Source: SZAS-18 sp038322235
Lineage (GTDB): Bacteria; Verrucomicrobiota; Verrucomicrobiia; Chthoniobacterales; SZAS-18
Assembly (NCBI GenBank): GCA_038322235.1
Contig: JBBQFQ010000017.1
Location: 1-64,000 of the forward strand
Reading direction: 5' to 3'
Length of the DNA stretch: 64,000 nucleotides
The translations under genes were made by a program, and so were the position numbers. Of the stretch, positions 51,920-61,978 are shown in pieces (positions within the stretch are counted from its first letter, which is position 1; every line of letters begins with the position of its first letter). A model generated the notes under the pieces. It was given only the letters and a program-made list of their open reading frames with translations, was not told the origin of the DNA and did not search any database.

Positions 51920-53530
51920 CTACCCTTCGTGCGCCAGACACGCGCCGATGAACCCACGGAAAAGCGGATGGGGGGAGTTTGGCTTGCTCTGGAACTCGGG
52001 GTGGAACTGACAGGCGACGAACCACGGATGGTGTTTCTCTTCGATCGTCTCGACGAGCGTGCCGTCCGGTGAAGTGCCGCTGATGGTGAAGCCTTTCTCC
52101 GCCATCACGTCGCGGTACTTCATGTTGAACTCGTAGCGATGCCGGTGGCGCTCGAGGATCTCTGTGCGGCCGTAGACCGCGGCCGTGAGCGAGTCTGGCT
52201 TCAGGACAGCGGCGCTGAGCCCCAGACGCATGGACGCGCCTTTCTTCTTCACGCTTTTCTGGCCCTCGAGCAGACAGATGACCGGATGCGGGGTCTTCGG
52301 ATCGAACTCGGTGCTGTTCGCGTTTTCAAAGCCGCAGACGTTCCGCGCGAAATCGATCGTCGCGATCTGCATGCCGAGACAGAGGCCGAGGTAGGGGATC
52401 TGGTTCTCCCGCGCGTAGCGGGCCGCCACGACCTTCCCCTCGATGCCGCGCTCGCCAAATCCGCCCGGCACAAGGATCCCGGTCACGTCCCCGAGCAGGC
52501 GCTGCGCGGCGGTCGGATCCGCCTCGAGAACTTCCGCGTCCACCTTCACGATGTTCGCCCGGCAGTCATGGCTCGCGGCGGCGTGCGTGAGAGATTCGTA
52601 AACGGATTTATACGCGTCCTGGAGATCCGTGTATTTCCCGACAAACCCGATCTTCACAGCCTTCCGCGGTGCGATCACGCGCTTTACGTATTTCTCCCAC
52701 TCGCTCATCTCGGCGGCGGGCGCGTCGATGCGCAGGATCTCGCAGACGACATCGTCGAGCTTCTCGTTCCGCAGGAGAATCGGCGCCTCGTAGATGGTGT
52801 GCTCCACGTCGCGCATCTCGATCACCGCCTTGAGCGGCACGTTGCAGTACGTGGACAGCTTCGCGCGGATGTCGTCATCGAGCGCGTGCTCGGTCCGGCA
52901 GATGAGCACCTGCGGCTGGAGCCCGATCTCGCGCAGCTTGGCGACGCTTTGCTGGCTGGGCTTCGTCTTCAATTCCCCCGCGGCCTTGATGTAGGGGAGG
53001 AGCGTGACGTGCATCACCATGGCGTTGCTCGGTCCCCGCTCGAGGATGAACTGCCGGATCGCTTCCAGAAACGGCAGGCCCTCGATGTCGCCCGTGGTCC
53101 CGCCAATCTCCGTGATCAACACATGCGCGTCCGACTGCTCGCTCTCGACGAGGCGGATGCGATCCTTGATCTCATTCGTCACGTGCGGGACCACCTGGAC
53201 GGTCTTGCCGAGATAATCGCCGGCGCGCTCCTTCTCGATCACGCGGAGATAGACCTGACCGCTCGTGAGATTGTTATGGCGCGTCAAGACGCCGCTGGTG
53301 AAGCGTTCGTAATGCCCGAGATCCAGGTCGGTCTCGGTGCCGTCATTGAGCACGTACACCTCGCCGTGTTGAAAGGGGCTCATCGTTCCGGGATCGACGT
53401 TCAGATATGGGTCGAACTTCTGCATCACGACCTTCAGGCCGCGATTTTCCAGAATACGTCCGAGCGCGGCGGCCGCGAGGCCTTTGCCGAGACTGCTGAC
53501 GACGCCGCCGGTGACGAAAATGTGCTTCAT
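51920..53530 (-). CDS. pyrG: CTP synthase
   Basis: The 536-aa enzyme makes CTP from UTP, ATP and glutamine. The N-terminal synthetase domain starts KHIFVTGGVVSSLGKGLAAAALG (P-loop region). It continues with LDLGHYERF and EIGGTTGDIEGLPFLEAIRQF. The C-terminal glutaminase domain has the nucleophile in LGLCLGMQ and His-Glu in CQFHPEF. The length equals the family norm (about 535–550). It overlaps the end of kdsB by 4 bases (ATGA), a conserved neighbour in many Gram-negative genomes. Confidence 0.97.
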   Translation of the reverse strand: MKHIFVTGGVVSSLGKGLAAAALGRILENRGLKVVMQKFDPYLNVDPGTMSPFQHGEVYVLNDGTETDLDLGHYERFTSGVLTRHNNLTSGQVYLRVIEKERAGDYLGKTVQVVPHVTNEIKDRIRLVESEQSDAHVLITEIGGTTGDIEGLPFLEAIRQFILERGPSNAMVMHVTLLPYIKAAGELKTKPSQQSVAKLREIGLQPQVLICRTEHALDDDIRAKLSTYCNVPLKAVIEMRDVEHTIYEAPILLRNEKLDDVVCEILRIDAPAAEMSEWEKYVKRVIAPRKAVKIGFVGKYTDLQDAYKSVYESLTHAAASHDCRANIVKVDAEVLEADPTAAQRLLGDVTGILVPGGFGERGIEGKVVAARYARENQIPYLGLCLGMQIATIDFARNVCGFENANSTEFDPKTPHPVICLLEGQKSVKKKGASMRLGLSAAVLKPDSLTAAVYGRTEILERHRHRYEFNMKYRDVMAEKGFTISGTSPDGTLVETIEEKHHPWFVACQFHPEFQSKPNSPHPLFRGFIGACLAHEG

Positions 53531-54300
53531 GAGATCAGGGAAGAAAGGAGTGGAAAACGGAAAAGGGCCTGGGCTAGCGCCTCCTCGGCGCGAGGGACGT
53601 CGTCGGGGGAGTCGACGCCCAGGGATTCGTGATCGGTCACGATGACGCGAATGCGAGCGCCATTTTCAAGCGCCCGGAGTTGCTCGAGCCGTTCGAAGCG
53701 CTCGAGGTCGCCTTGCGGCCAGCGGACGAAGCGCTCGAGAAAGCCGCGCGTGTAGGCGTAAATCCCCTGGTGCCGGAGTGGCAGCGGCGCGTGGGCCCCC
53801 GCGTAGCCGCGGAAGGGAATCGGGCTGCGCGAGAAATAGAGGGCGTCTCCGTTCGCCGCGCGCACGACTTTCACGCAGTTCGGATTGTCCACATCCGCCG
53901 GATCCCGCACCAGAGTGGCGCACGTGGCCATGTCGAGATGCGGATCTGCCGCCAGCACCGCCGCGAGCTCGTTGATCAGCGTCGGCGGAATCGTGGGCTC
54001 GTCGCCCTGAATGTTGAGAAAATGCGTCGCCTCCGGGTGCCGCTCCGCGACCTCGGCGAGCCGGTCGGTTCCGGTGGCATGCGCGGTGGACGTCATCTCC
54101 ACCTCCGCCCCGAAGCCGCGCGCGACGGCCGAGATCCGGGAATCATCCGTGGCGATGATCACGCGAGCCAGTCCGTTCGCGTCCTGGCAGCGCTCCCAGA
54201 CGTGCTGGACGAGCGGCTTTCCGGCGATCAGATGCAGCGGCTTCCCCGGAAAGCGGGTGGAGCCCCAGCGAGCCGGGATAATGCCGTAGGTGTAAGCCAC
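53527..54300 (-). CDS. kdsB: CMP-Kdo synthetase (3-deoxy-manno-octulosonate cytidylyltransferase)
   Basis: The 257-aa enzyme activates Kdo with CTP for lipopolysaccharide inner-core synthesis. Signatures are GIIPARWGSTRFPGKPL (nucleotide loop), VIIATDDSRI, HATGTDRLAEVAE, NIQGDEPTIPP and FSRSPIPF. The start is the GTG at 54300, which gives the usual short N-terminus. Upstream residues in the alternative frame from 54360 are not conserved. CTP from the overlapping pyrG product is its co-substrate. It follows gmhB by 10 bases. Confidence 0.95.
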   Translation of the reverse strand: MAYTYGIIPARWGSTRFPGKPLHLIAGKPLVQHVWERCQDANGLARVIIATDDSRISAVARGFGAEVEMTSTAHATGTDRLAEVAERHPEATHFLNIQGDEPTIPPTLINELAAVLAADPHLDMATCATLVRDPADVDNPNCVKVVRAANGDALYFSRSPIPFRGYAGAHAPLPLRHQGIYAYTRGFLERFVRWPQGDLERFERLEQLRALENGARIRVIVTDHESLGVDSPDDVPRAEEALAQALFRFPLLSSLIS

Positions 54301-54310
54301 GGGGATCAAC

Positions 54311-54859
54311 TCAACCACACTTGTGCGCCCGCCGCAAAATCCACGCCGCCGCGGCGGCAAAATCGGGCGCGACGAAGTCCGCCCCGGCCAGCGGCGCCTC
54401 CGCTTTGCCGAGACCCGTGCAAACCAGCAAGGACGCCGCGCAACCCGCGGCGCGGCCGGCTTCGATATCGCCCTTCCGGTCCCCGATCATGAACGAACGC
54501 GGCAGATCGAGCGAGTGCTCCCGAGCCGCCTGCAGCAACATCCCGGGCGCCGGCTTCCGGCACGGAGCCGCCGCTTCCGGATGCCACGGACTGAAATAGG
54601 CCGCGTCGATCAAGCCAGCCCCGAGCAGCTGGTCGGTCCGGCCCGCGACCGCGTGGTAATCCGCCTCCGTGTAGTAGCCCCGGCCGATCCCGCTCTGGTT
54701 TGTCACGATAATCAAGACGAAGCCCGCGGCCTTCAAGTCCCGGAGTCCCTCCTGCACCCCCGGGAGAATCTCGACGCCCGCCGGATCCGCGAGATAGCCC
54801 GCATCCGCGATGAGCGTGCCGTCACGGTCGAGGAAGATGGCGGGGTAGGGAGCGGGCAT
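54311..54859 (-). CDS. gmhB: D-glycero-beta-D-manno-heptose 1,7-bisphosphate 7-phosphatase
   Basis: The 182-aa HAD-superfamily protein has motif I AIFLDRDGTLIADAGYL, the NQSGIGRGYYTE segment and CRKPAPGML (motif III lysine near the zinc loop). Motif IV is GDRKGDIEAG. It removes a phosphate during ADP-heptose synthesis for LPS core. The zinc-loop cysteines of classical GmhB are mostly absent. The ATG at 54859 (MPAPYPAIFLD) starts it directly before the catalytic Asp; an ATG at 54931 would add 24 residues. It precedes kdsB. Confidence 0.9.
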   Translation of the reverse strand: MPAPYPAIFLDRDGTLIADAGYLADPAGVEILPGVQEGLRDLKAAGFVLIIVTNQSGIGRGYYTEADYHAVAGRTDQLLGAGLIDAAYFSPWHPEAAAPCRKPAPGMLLQAAREHSLDLPRSFMIGDRKGDIEAGRAAGCAASLLVCTGLGKAEAPLAGADFVAPDFAAAAAWILRRAHKCG

Positions 54860-54994
54860 GGGGCTGTCGGAAGTAATCAGAACCGGGCGCTGCGAGATCG
54901 CCAGACAAGCTTTGCCGCTATCGTCAGCCATCTGGCAACCCGGAGGTCAGAAATTCAGGGGCGCGTCTCCGCGCCGATCTCAAAATTTCAAATC

Positions 54995-55942
54995 TCAGAT
55001 CGCCTTCGCCGGGCGAAGACAAGGAGCGTAGTGCCGCGTGGAGAAACCCCACCAGACAAAGGCGCCACCGATCAGGAACATGAAAAGGGAGAGAAACTGA
55101 CCCTTCGTGAAGATGCCCACCATGGCAGAATCGGGCTCCCGGAAATACTCGCAGCCGATCCGGAAAATCGCGTAAATAATGAAGAAGGCACCTGTGAGCA
55201 CGCCATTCGGCAGGCGGAAGCGGGTGCGGAGAATCCAGAGGATCGAGAGGAGGACGACCCCTTCGAAGAACGCCTCGTAGAGTTGCGAGGGGTGTCGCAA
55301 CTGCAGCACGTCGGCGATGCTGGCGCGGACTTGGTCGCTTTGGTACGCCGCGTCCACGAGATCGAAGCGCTGCGCGGCCGACGGATAGCGCTCCAGCGCC
55401 GCGGGCGAGCAATTTGCCGCATCGGCGAGCTCCCGCGGAAACTTCATCGCCCACGCGACATCCGTCACGCGCCCATAGAGCTCGCCGTTGATGAAATTTG
55501 CCATCCGGACGAGCAGCAGTCCGACGGGCGACACGACGACCAGATTGTCGCCCAGATTCGTCCAGGAAATCTTCTGCCAGCGCGCATAGAACCACGTGAA
55601 GAAGATGATTCCGATGATGCCGCCGTGGCTGGACATGCCGCCGCGGTTCAGGTAAAAAATCTGGATCGGATCGCGGAGATAATCCTCGAGTCCGTAGAAG
55701 AGCACGTGTCCGAGCCGGCCGCCAACGATCACGCCAAAGAGCGCCGTCATCGTGATGAAGTCCCCGACCTTGGCGGCGGGCAGTTCGCTGTAGCCCTGTT
55801 TCGCGAGGCGGACGTAGAGCCAGTAGCCGATCAGGAACGACAGCACGTAGCACAGACCGTACCAGCGGATGCCAAAGGACTCGGTGAAACGGATCACGAA
55901 GGGATTCAGCGCGTGGACGTAGGTCGCGAGCAGGTGGGGCAT
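54995..55942 (-). CDS. lgt: prolipoprotein diacylglyceryl transferase
   Basis: The 315-aa inner-membrane enzyme attaches diacylglycerol from phosphatidylglycerol to the lipobox cysteine. Key elements are SSHGGIIGI (His-containing loop) and RMANFINGELYGR, the family signature with the essential arginine, followed by HPSQLYEAFFEG. It contains about seven hydrophobic helices. Its presence fits the several lipoproteins in the window. It is divergent from the epimerase gene and first of the minus-strand lgt-gmhB-kdsB-pyrG group. Confidence 0.95.
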   Translation of the reverse strand: MPHLLATYVHALNPFVIRFTESFGIRWYGLCYVLSFLIGYWLYVRLAKQGYSELPAAKVGDFITMTALFGVIVGGRLGHVLFYGLEDYLRDPIQIFYLNRGGMSSHGGIIGIIFFTWFYARWQKISWTNLGDNLVVVSPVGLLLVRMANFINGELYGRVTDVAWAMKFPRELADAANCSPAALERYPSAAQRFDLVDAAYQSDQVRASIADVLQLRHPSQLYEAFFEGVVLLSILWILRTRFRLPNGVLTGAFFIIYAIFRIGCEYFREPDSAMVGIFTKGQFLSLFMFLIGGAFVWWGFSTRHYAPCLRPAKAI

Positions 55943-56036
55943 GGAGCGGCGAGATTAGCGCAGCCCCGGCCCCGTGTCGCCTCGCCGACGACGACAATTG
56001 GTTGACCGGCCGGGGGCCGGACGTGAACGCTCCCGG

Positions 56037-57122
56037 ATGAAAATCCTCCTCACCGGCGCCTGCGGTTTTGCGGGGTTCGAGATCGCCCGCTGGCTGCGCG
56101 AGGCACGCCCCGCGTGGGAGGTCACCGGACTCGACAATCTCTCGCGCGCCGGGAGCGAACGGAATCGGGGGGCGCTTCGCGCGCTCGGCGTTTCGGTCGT
56201 CCACGGCGACGTGCGCCTCGCCTCGGACGTCGACGCGCTCGGCCCGGTCGATGCCGTGATCGATGCGTCCGCGAACCCGAGCGTGCTCGCCGGCATCGAT
56301 GGCCAGTCCAGCAGCCGGCAGGTGGTGGAGCACAACCTCTTCGGGACGGTGAATCTGCTCGAGCACTGCCGCCGGCACGGAGCGCAGTTCCTCCTCGTGA
56401 GCACGAGCCGGGTGTATTCGATCGCCGCTCTCTCGTCGCTCGCGGTCGAGGAGATCGGCGAGCCGCCCGCCTTCGCCCTCGCCCCCGGCGCGAGCCGGCC
56501 GACTGGCGTCTCTGGTCTCGGGCTCGACGAGAGCTTTTCCACCGCCGCGCCGATCTCGCTCTATGGCGCCACCAAGCTGGCCAGCGAGGCGCTCGCGCTC
56601 GAGTACGCCCACAGCTTCGGCGTGCGCGCCTGGATCAACCGCTGTGGCGTGCTGGCGGGCGCCGGCCAGTTCGGCCGGCCCGATCAGGGCATCGTGGCCT
56701 TCTGGATCAATGCCGCGCTGCGCCGCCGTCCCCTTCGCTTCATTGGCTTCGGCGGGACTGGCGCCCAGGTGCGCGATGCCTTCCACCCCCGCGATCTCGC
56801 GCCGTTGCTCGTCGCTCAAATCGAGTGCCGCGACGCCGCCGGGATCCCCGCAGTCATCAATCTTGGCGGCGGCGCCGCGAACGCGTTCTCGCTCGGCCAA
56901 CTCAACGCCTGGTGCGCCGAGCGCTTCGGCTTCGCCCCGGTCGTGACCCGGGACCACGTCCCGCGGGCTCTCGATGTGCCGTGGGTGGTGATGAATGCGA
57001 GCCTCGCGCGATCAACGTGGCGCTGGCAGGTCACGACGAAACTGCCGGCGATCTTCGAAGAGGTCGCCCGCCACGCCGAGGCGCATCCGGAGTGGCTGGA
57101 GATCTCCGGCGTTCCCGGTTGA
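56037..57122 (+). CDS. NAD-dependent epimerase/dehydratase, CDP-paratose 2-epimerase-like
   Basis: The 361-aa extended SDR has cofactor loop TGACGFAGFEIA (family GxxGxxG) and DNLSRAGSERNRGALRALGV. It also has VIDASANPSVLAGIDGQSSSRQ and catalytic SYSI/YGATKLASEALALEY, the last carrying YxxxK. These residues match the CDP-tyvelose/CDP-paratose 2-epimerase branch and suggest a role in nucleotide-sugar modification for surface polysaccharide. It stands divergent from lgt. Confidence 0.88.
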   Translation: MKILLTGACGFAGFEIARWLREARPAWEVTGLDNLSRAGSERNRGALRALGVSVVHGDVRLASDVDALGPVDAVIDASANPSVLAGIDGQSSSRQVVEHNLFGTVNLLEHCRRHGAQFLLVSTSRVYSIAALSSLAVEEIGEPPAFALAPGASRPTGVSGLGLDESFSTAAPISLYGATKLASEALALEYAHSFGVRAWINRCGVLAGAGQFGRPDQGIVAFWINAALRRRPLRFIGFGGTGAQVRDAFHPRDLAPLLVAQIECRDAAGIPAVINLGGGAANAFSLGQLNAWCAERFGFAPVVTRDHVPRALDVPWVVMNASLARSTWRWQVTTKLPAIFEEVARHAEAHPEWLEISGVPG

Positions 57123-57149
57123 AGGCTACATCGGCCCCCGGGAAGCGAC

Positions 57150-57470
57150 TCAACCCTTGGGCCCGAAGGTGAGCATGACCATCACCATCACGGCGATCAG
57201 ACCGAGCAGCGCAAGCGGTGCGACCAACCCGCAAGCGCGGGCGGTCCCGGAAAGCGTGCGCCAGTGGCGGATGAGCAGCGTGATGGCCCAGGGGATGCAG
57301 ACGAACCCGGCCGCGATCCCGAGACCGGAGAAGACGCCGCCGAGCGTCGTCGCGGTCTGCCGCGGGAGAAACGGCAGGTAGCTCAGCAGCACGCCGAGCA
57401 GGAAGAGCCCGACCGGCGCCGTGCCGAGGAAGCAGACGCGCCTGTTTATCGCCGGATCGATGGGTTCCAT
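57150..57470 (-). CDS. small integral membrane protein
   Basis: The 106-aa product has three hydrophobic segments (about residues 12–32, 43–64 and 83–102). Family not recognised; composition is like the DUF-type small inner-membrane proteins common in this group. It converges with the epimerase (27 bases between the stops) and is divergent from the zinc-ribbon gene at 57608. Confidence 0.5.
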   Translation of the reverse strand: MEPIDPAINRRVCFLGTAPVGLFLLGVLLSYLPFLPRQTATTLGGVFSGLGIAAGFVCIPWAITLLIRHWRTLSGTARACGLVAPLALLGLIAVMVMVMLTFGPKG

Positions 57471-57607
57471 CTCCCGGGTCTATGCCGCCAGCGGGCGGGC
57501 GGGAAGGAAAATGCGCGCGAGTGCGTGAGTGTGTGATTCGGCCGAGAGCATTGACTTGGCTGGCCCGATGGAGTTGGAGTCTGGTCGAAAAGCGAACCCG
57601 CCGCCGG

Positions 57608-57898
57608 ATGAACTCCCAAGATCCAACCCCTCCTCAGCTGCCGAACGACCCGGATCGCGAGCGGAAGCGCGCCATCTTCTCCGCCGGGTTGATCGCGGTC
57701 CTCAGCGGAACGATCGTTCCCCTCGGCCTGCACCTCCTTTTTGGCCTTCCCGTCGTCGGTGGACTCCTCCCGGCCGTCGCGATTTACCTGCTTCTCCAGA
57801 GGGTCTTCAATTTCGATCCGAAATGCCCGGGCTGCGGCATCGCCGCAGCGAAATCGGCAACGCGATGTCGGAGCTGCGGAGCGCCGCTCGGCGAGTAG
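57608..57898 (+). CDS. small membrane protein with zinc ribbon
   Basis: The 96-aa product starts at the ATG at 57608. It has hydrophobic segments (AGLIAVLSGTIVPLGLHLLFG and VVGGLLPAVAIYLLL). It ends in a rubredoxin-like four-cysteine ribbon, CPGCGIAAAKSATRCRSCG. It lies directly before tRNA-Val on the opposite strand. Function unknown; the layout mirrors, in reverse order, the broken zinc-ribbon gene near 3875. Confidence 0.55.
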   Translation: MNSQDPTPPQLPNDPDRERKRAIFSAGLIAVLSGTIVPLGLHLLFGLPVVGGLLPAVAIYLLLQRVFNFDPKCPGCGIAAAKSATRCRSCGAPLGE

Positions 57899-57906
57899 GA
57901 GGACAA

Positions 57907-57978
57907 TGCGCGGTGCAGGGTTCGAACCTGCGACTTCCTGCGTGTGAAGCAGGCGCTCTACCACTGAGCTAACCGCGC
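57907..57978 (-). tRNA. tRNA-Val, anticodon CAC
   Basis: On the minus strand the 72 bases fold into a full cloverleaf. The acceptor is GCGCGGT/ACCGCGC, the D-arm GCTC…GAGC and the anticodon stem CCTGC/GCAGG with loop TTCACAC (anticodon CAC, valine). The T-arm is GCAGG/CCTGC with TTCGAAC, and the discriminator is A. CCA is not encoded, so it is added after transcription. No other tRNA is visible in the window. Confidence 0.97.
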
Positions 57979-58037
57979 GCTCGGGAAGACGTATTGAATT
58001 CCGGCGCCTTGTCCAGCGGGGAGTCGCAGACGGGCCG

Positions 58038-59606
58038 TCACAGCTCGAAGAACGATTTCAGGCGCGAGAGGAAGGTCTCCGTGTACTCGCTCTCCTTGTC
58101 CGCCGCAGTCGTCTCGCCATCCACGCCCCCCCGAGTCGTGATGCCCTCCATCTCGAGTTTCCGTCGCGCGAGCAACTCGGAAAGTTGAGGCAGCAGCCCG
58201 GCCTCGCGGGCGACAATCTCCGCAAACAGCGGCTTCGTGATTTCCAGGACCTCGCAGTCGGACATCGCCTGCACCGTTGCGGTGCGCCGCTCCCCGGTGA
58301 GCAGCGACATCTCGCCGAAGCAGTCGCCCTTCCGCAGCTCCGCCACCTGCGAACGCGTGCCGCCGGAACCCGTGATCAGCACCGCCGCCTGCCCGCTCGT
58401 GATCACGAACATCGAATCGCCCCCGGCCTGCTCCACGATGATCTGCTCGCCGCGCCCGTAGTGATGACTGGCGCAGTTTTCGAGCAGGTATTCGAGGTCG
58501 GCTCCCTCAATGACCCGGAAGATCGGCTGGTTCTGCAGCATCGCCCGAAACTCGGCGTGCCGGTGCCCGTGACGCTCGGTGCTCACCGCCTTCCGCCGCT
58601 CCATTTGCAGAGTGCGGATGGGGAACGGAATCGTGATCCCCTCCCGCCGCAGGGCATACCAGATGTTGGTCCGCACGGCATCCGAGATCTGGTTGTAGTG
58701 ATGATGATTCTCGATCCAATACCGCACTTCGTAAACGATCGACGAGTCGCCAAAGCTTTTGAGAAAGACATCGGCAGCCGGCTTGTCGAGCACGTCCGAC
58801 GCCGAGGCGGCGGCATCGCGCAGGATGTCCCGCACCCGGTTGGGCGGGGCGCCATATTCAATGCCGACCTCCAGCCGCTGCCCGTGCGGGCGGCTGTGCT
58901 GGAGGCCGTGGCGCTCGATGCCGGAAAAGTTCGTGATCGTCTCGCTCGTGATCTTCGAGTTCGGGACATCGAGGATGATGTTGTCATTGGTCCGGAAGCG
59001 GCTGGACCGCCAGTTGATCTCCACCACCTGGACGTGCTGGTGCTCGATGAGGATCCAATCGTTCACGTGGAAAGGGCGACTGATGTAAAGCGTGATGCCG
59101 GAGAGAATGTTCCCGAGCACGCTCTGCGCGGCGAAACCGATCGCGACCGCAATGATGCCGGAGCCGGCAATCAAGCCCGGGACCTGCACGTCGTAGTCGA
59201 CCTGCAGGACGAGCAACACCGTCGTCACGAAGACCACGAGCGAGACGACCTCGCGGAGAAACTTCGGCATCGGCTGGTGCCGCTTCGTCTCGAAGAGCCA
59301 CGGCAGGAGACCGACCGTGAGGAGCGGCAGGAGTGCGTGCACGCCGCAGATGATGGCGATGGCGGCGACTTCCCGCCGACCGCCGAGGGCGGGCGCCATC
59401 AGATCCAGCGCAATGTAGAGTCCGGAGCCCAGCGCCGCGGCCTGATAGCTCAGACCGGGCTGCAGACCGGCGCGACGTTTCAGCGCGCGTCCGACCGCGA
59501 GCAGCAAGAGGTAGAAGACGCAGACGAATCCGACGAAGACCAGGATGCGCTGCCAGGCGAGGAGCTCTTGGAAGCTTTGCTGAACACTTTCGAGGGTAAG
59601 CATCAA
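58038..59606 (-). CDS. MscS-type channel with cyclic-nucleotide-binding domain
   Basis: The 522-aa product has four or five membrane helices (residues about 20–175). The MscS pore/beta domain follows (GLIAGSGIIAVAIGFAAQSVLGNILSGITLYISRPFHVNDWILI). A C-terminal cNMP-binding domain at about 370–480 (IFRVIEGADLEYLLENC, GDCFGEMSLLTGERRTATVQA) carries the phosphate-binding GEMSLLTGERRTA motif. It is probably a ligand-tuned mechanosensitive channel that releases solutes in osmotic downshock. Related fusions (bCNG class) exist. It may start at the second Met. Confidence 0.9.
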   Translation of the reverse strand: MMLTLESVQQSFQELLAWQRILVFVGFVCVFYLLLLAVGRALKRRAGLQPGLSYQAAALGSGLYIALDLMAPALGGRREVAAIAIICGVHALLPLLTVGLLPWLFETKRHQPMPKFLREVVSLVVFVTTVLLVLQVDYDVQVPGLIAGSGIIAVAIGFAAQSVLGNILSGITLYISRPFHVNDWILIEHQHVQVVEINWRSSRFRTNDNIILDVPNSKITSETITNFSGIERHGLQHSRPHGQRLEVGIEYGAPPNRVRDILRDAAASASDVLDKPAADVFLKSFGDSSIVYEVRYWIENHHHYNQISDAVRTNIWYALRREGITIPFPIRTLQMERRKAVSTERHGHRHAEFRAMLQNQPIFRVIEGADLEYLLENCASHHYGRGEQIIVEQAGGDSMFVITSGQAAVLITGSGGTRSQVAELRKGDCFGEMSLLTGERRTATVQAMSDCEVLEITKPLFAEIVAREAGLLPQLSELLARRKLEMEGITTRGGVDGETTAADKESEYTETFLSRLKSFFEL

Positions 59607-59836
59607 GAGAGGTCTTTCGATGAGGCAGGCGCGCCCTCAACGGAGGAAACGCCCACTCTTTATGGGGCCGACCCGAAACCGGGATCAAGGAAATCGCGCG
59701 GGGGAATTCGGGCGACACGGTTCCGCCAAACGGACGACCGGACGGGGGGGTGTTGCCCTCACCCGCGGGGCGCGGTCTTGGTCGGATCCGGCCCAGTCAG
59801 CCGGATCGGACCGTCCTCCGGCCTCAGTCCGCCGCC

Positions 59837-61936
<2,100 letters not shown>

Positions 61937-61978
61937 GAAACGAAGCGGCGTGGGATGATCGCTCACGCGTCATCGGGG

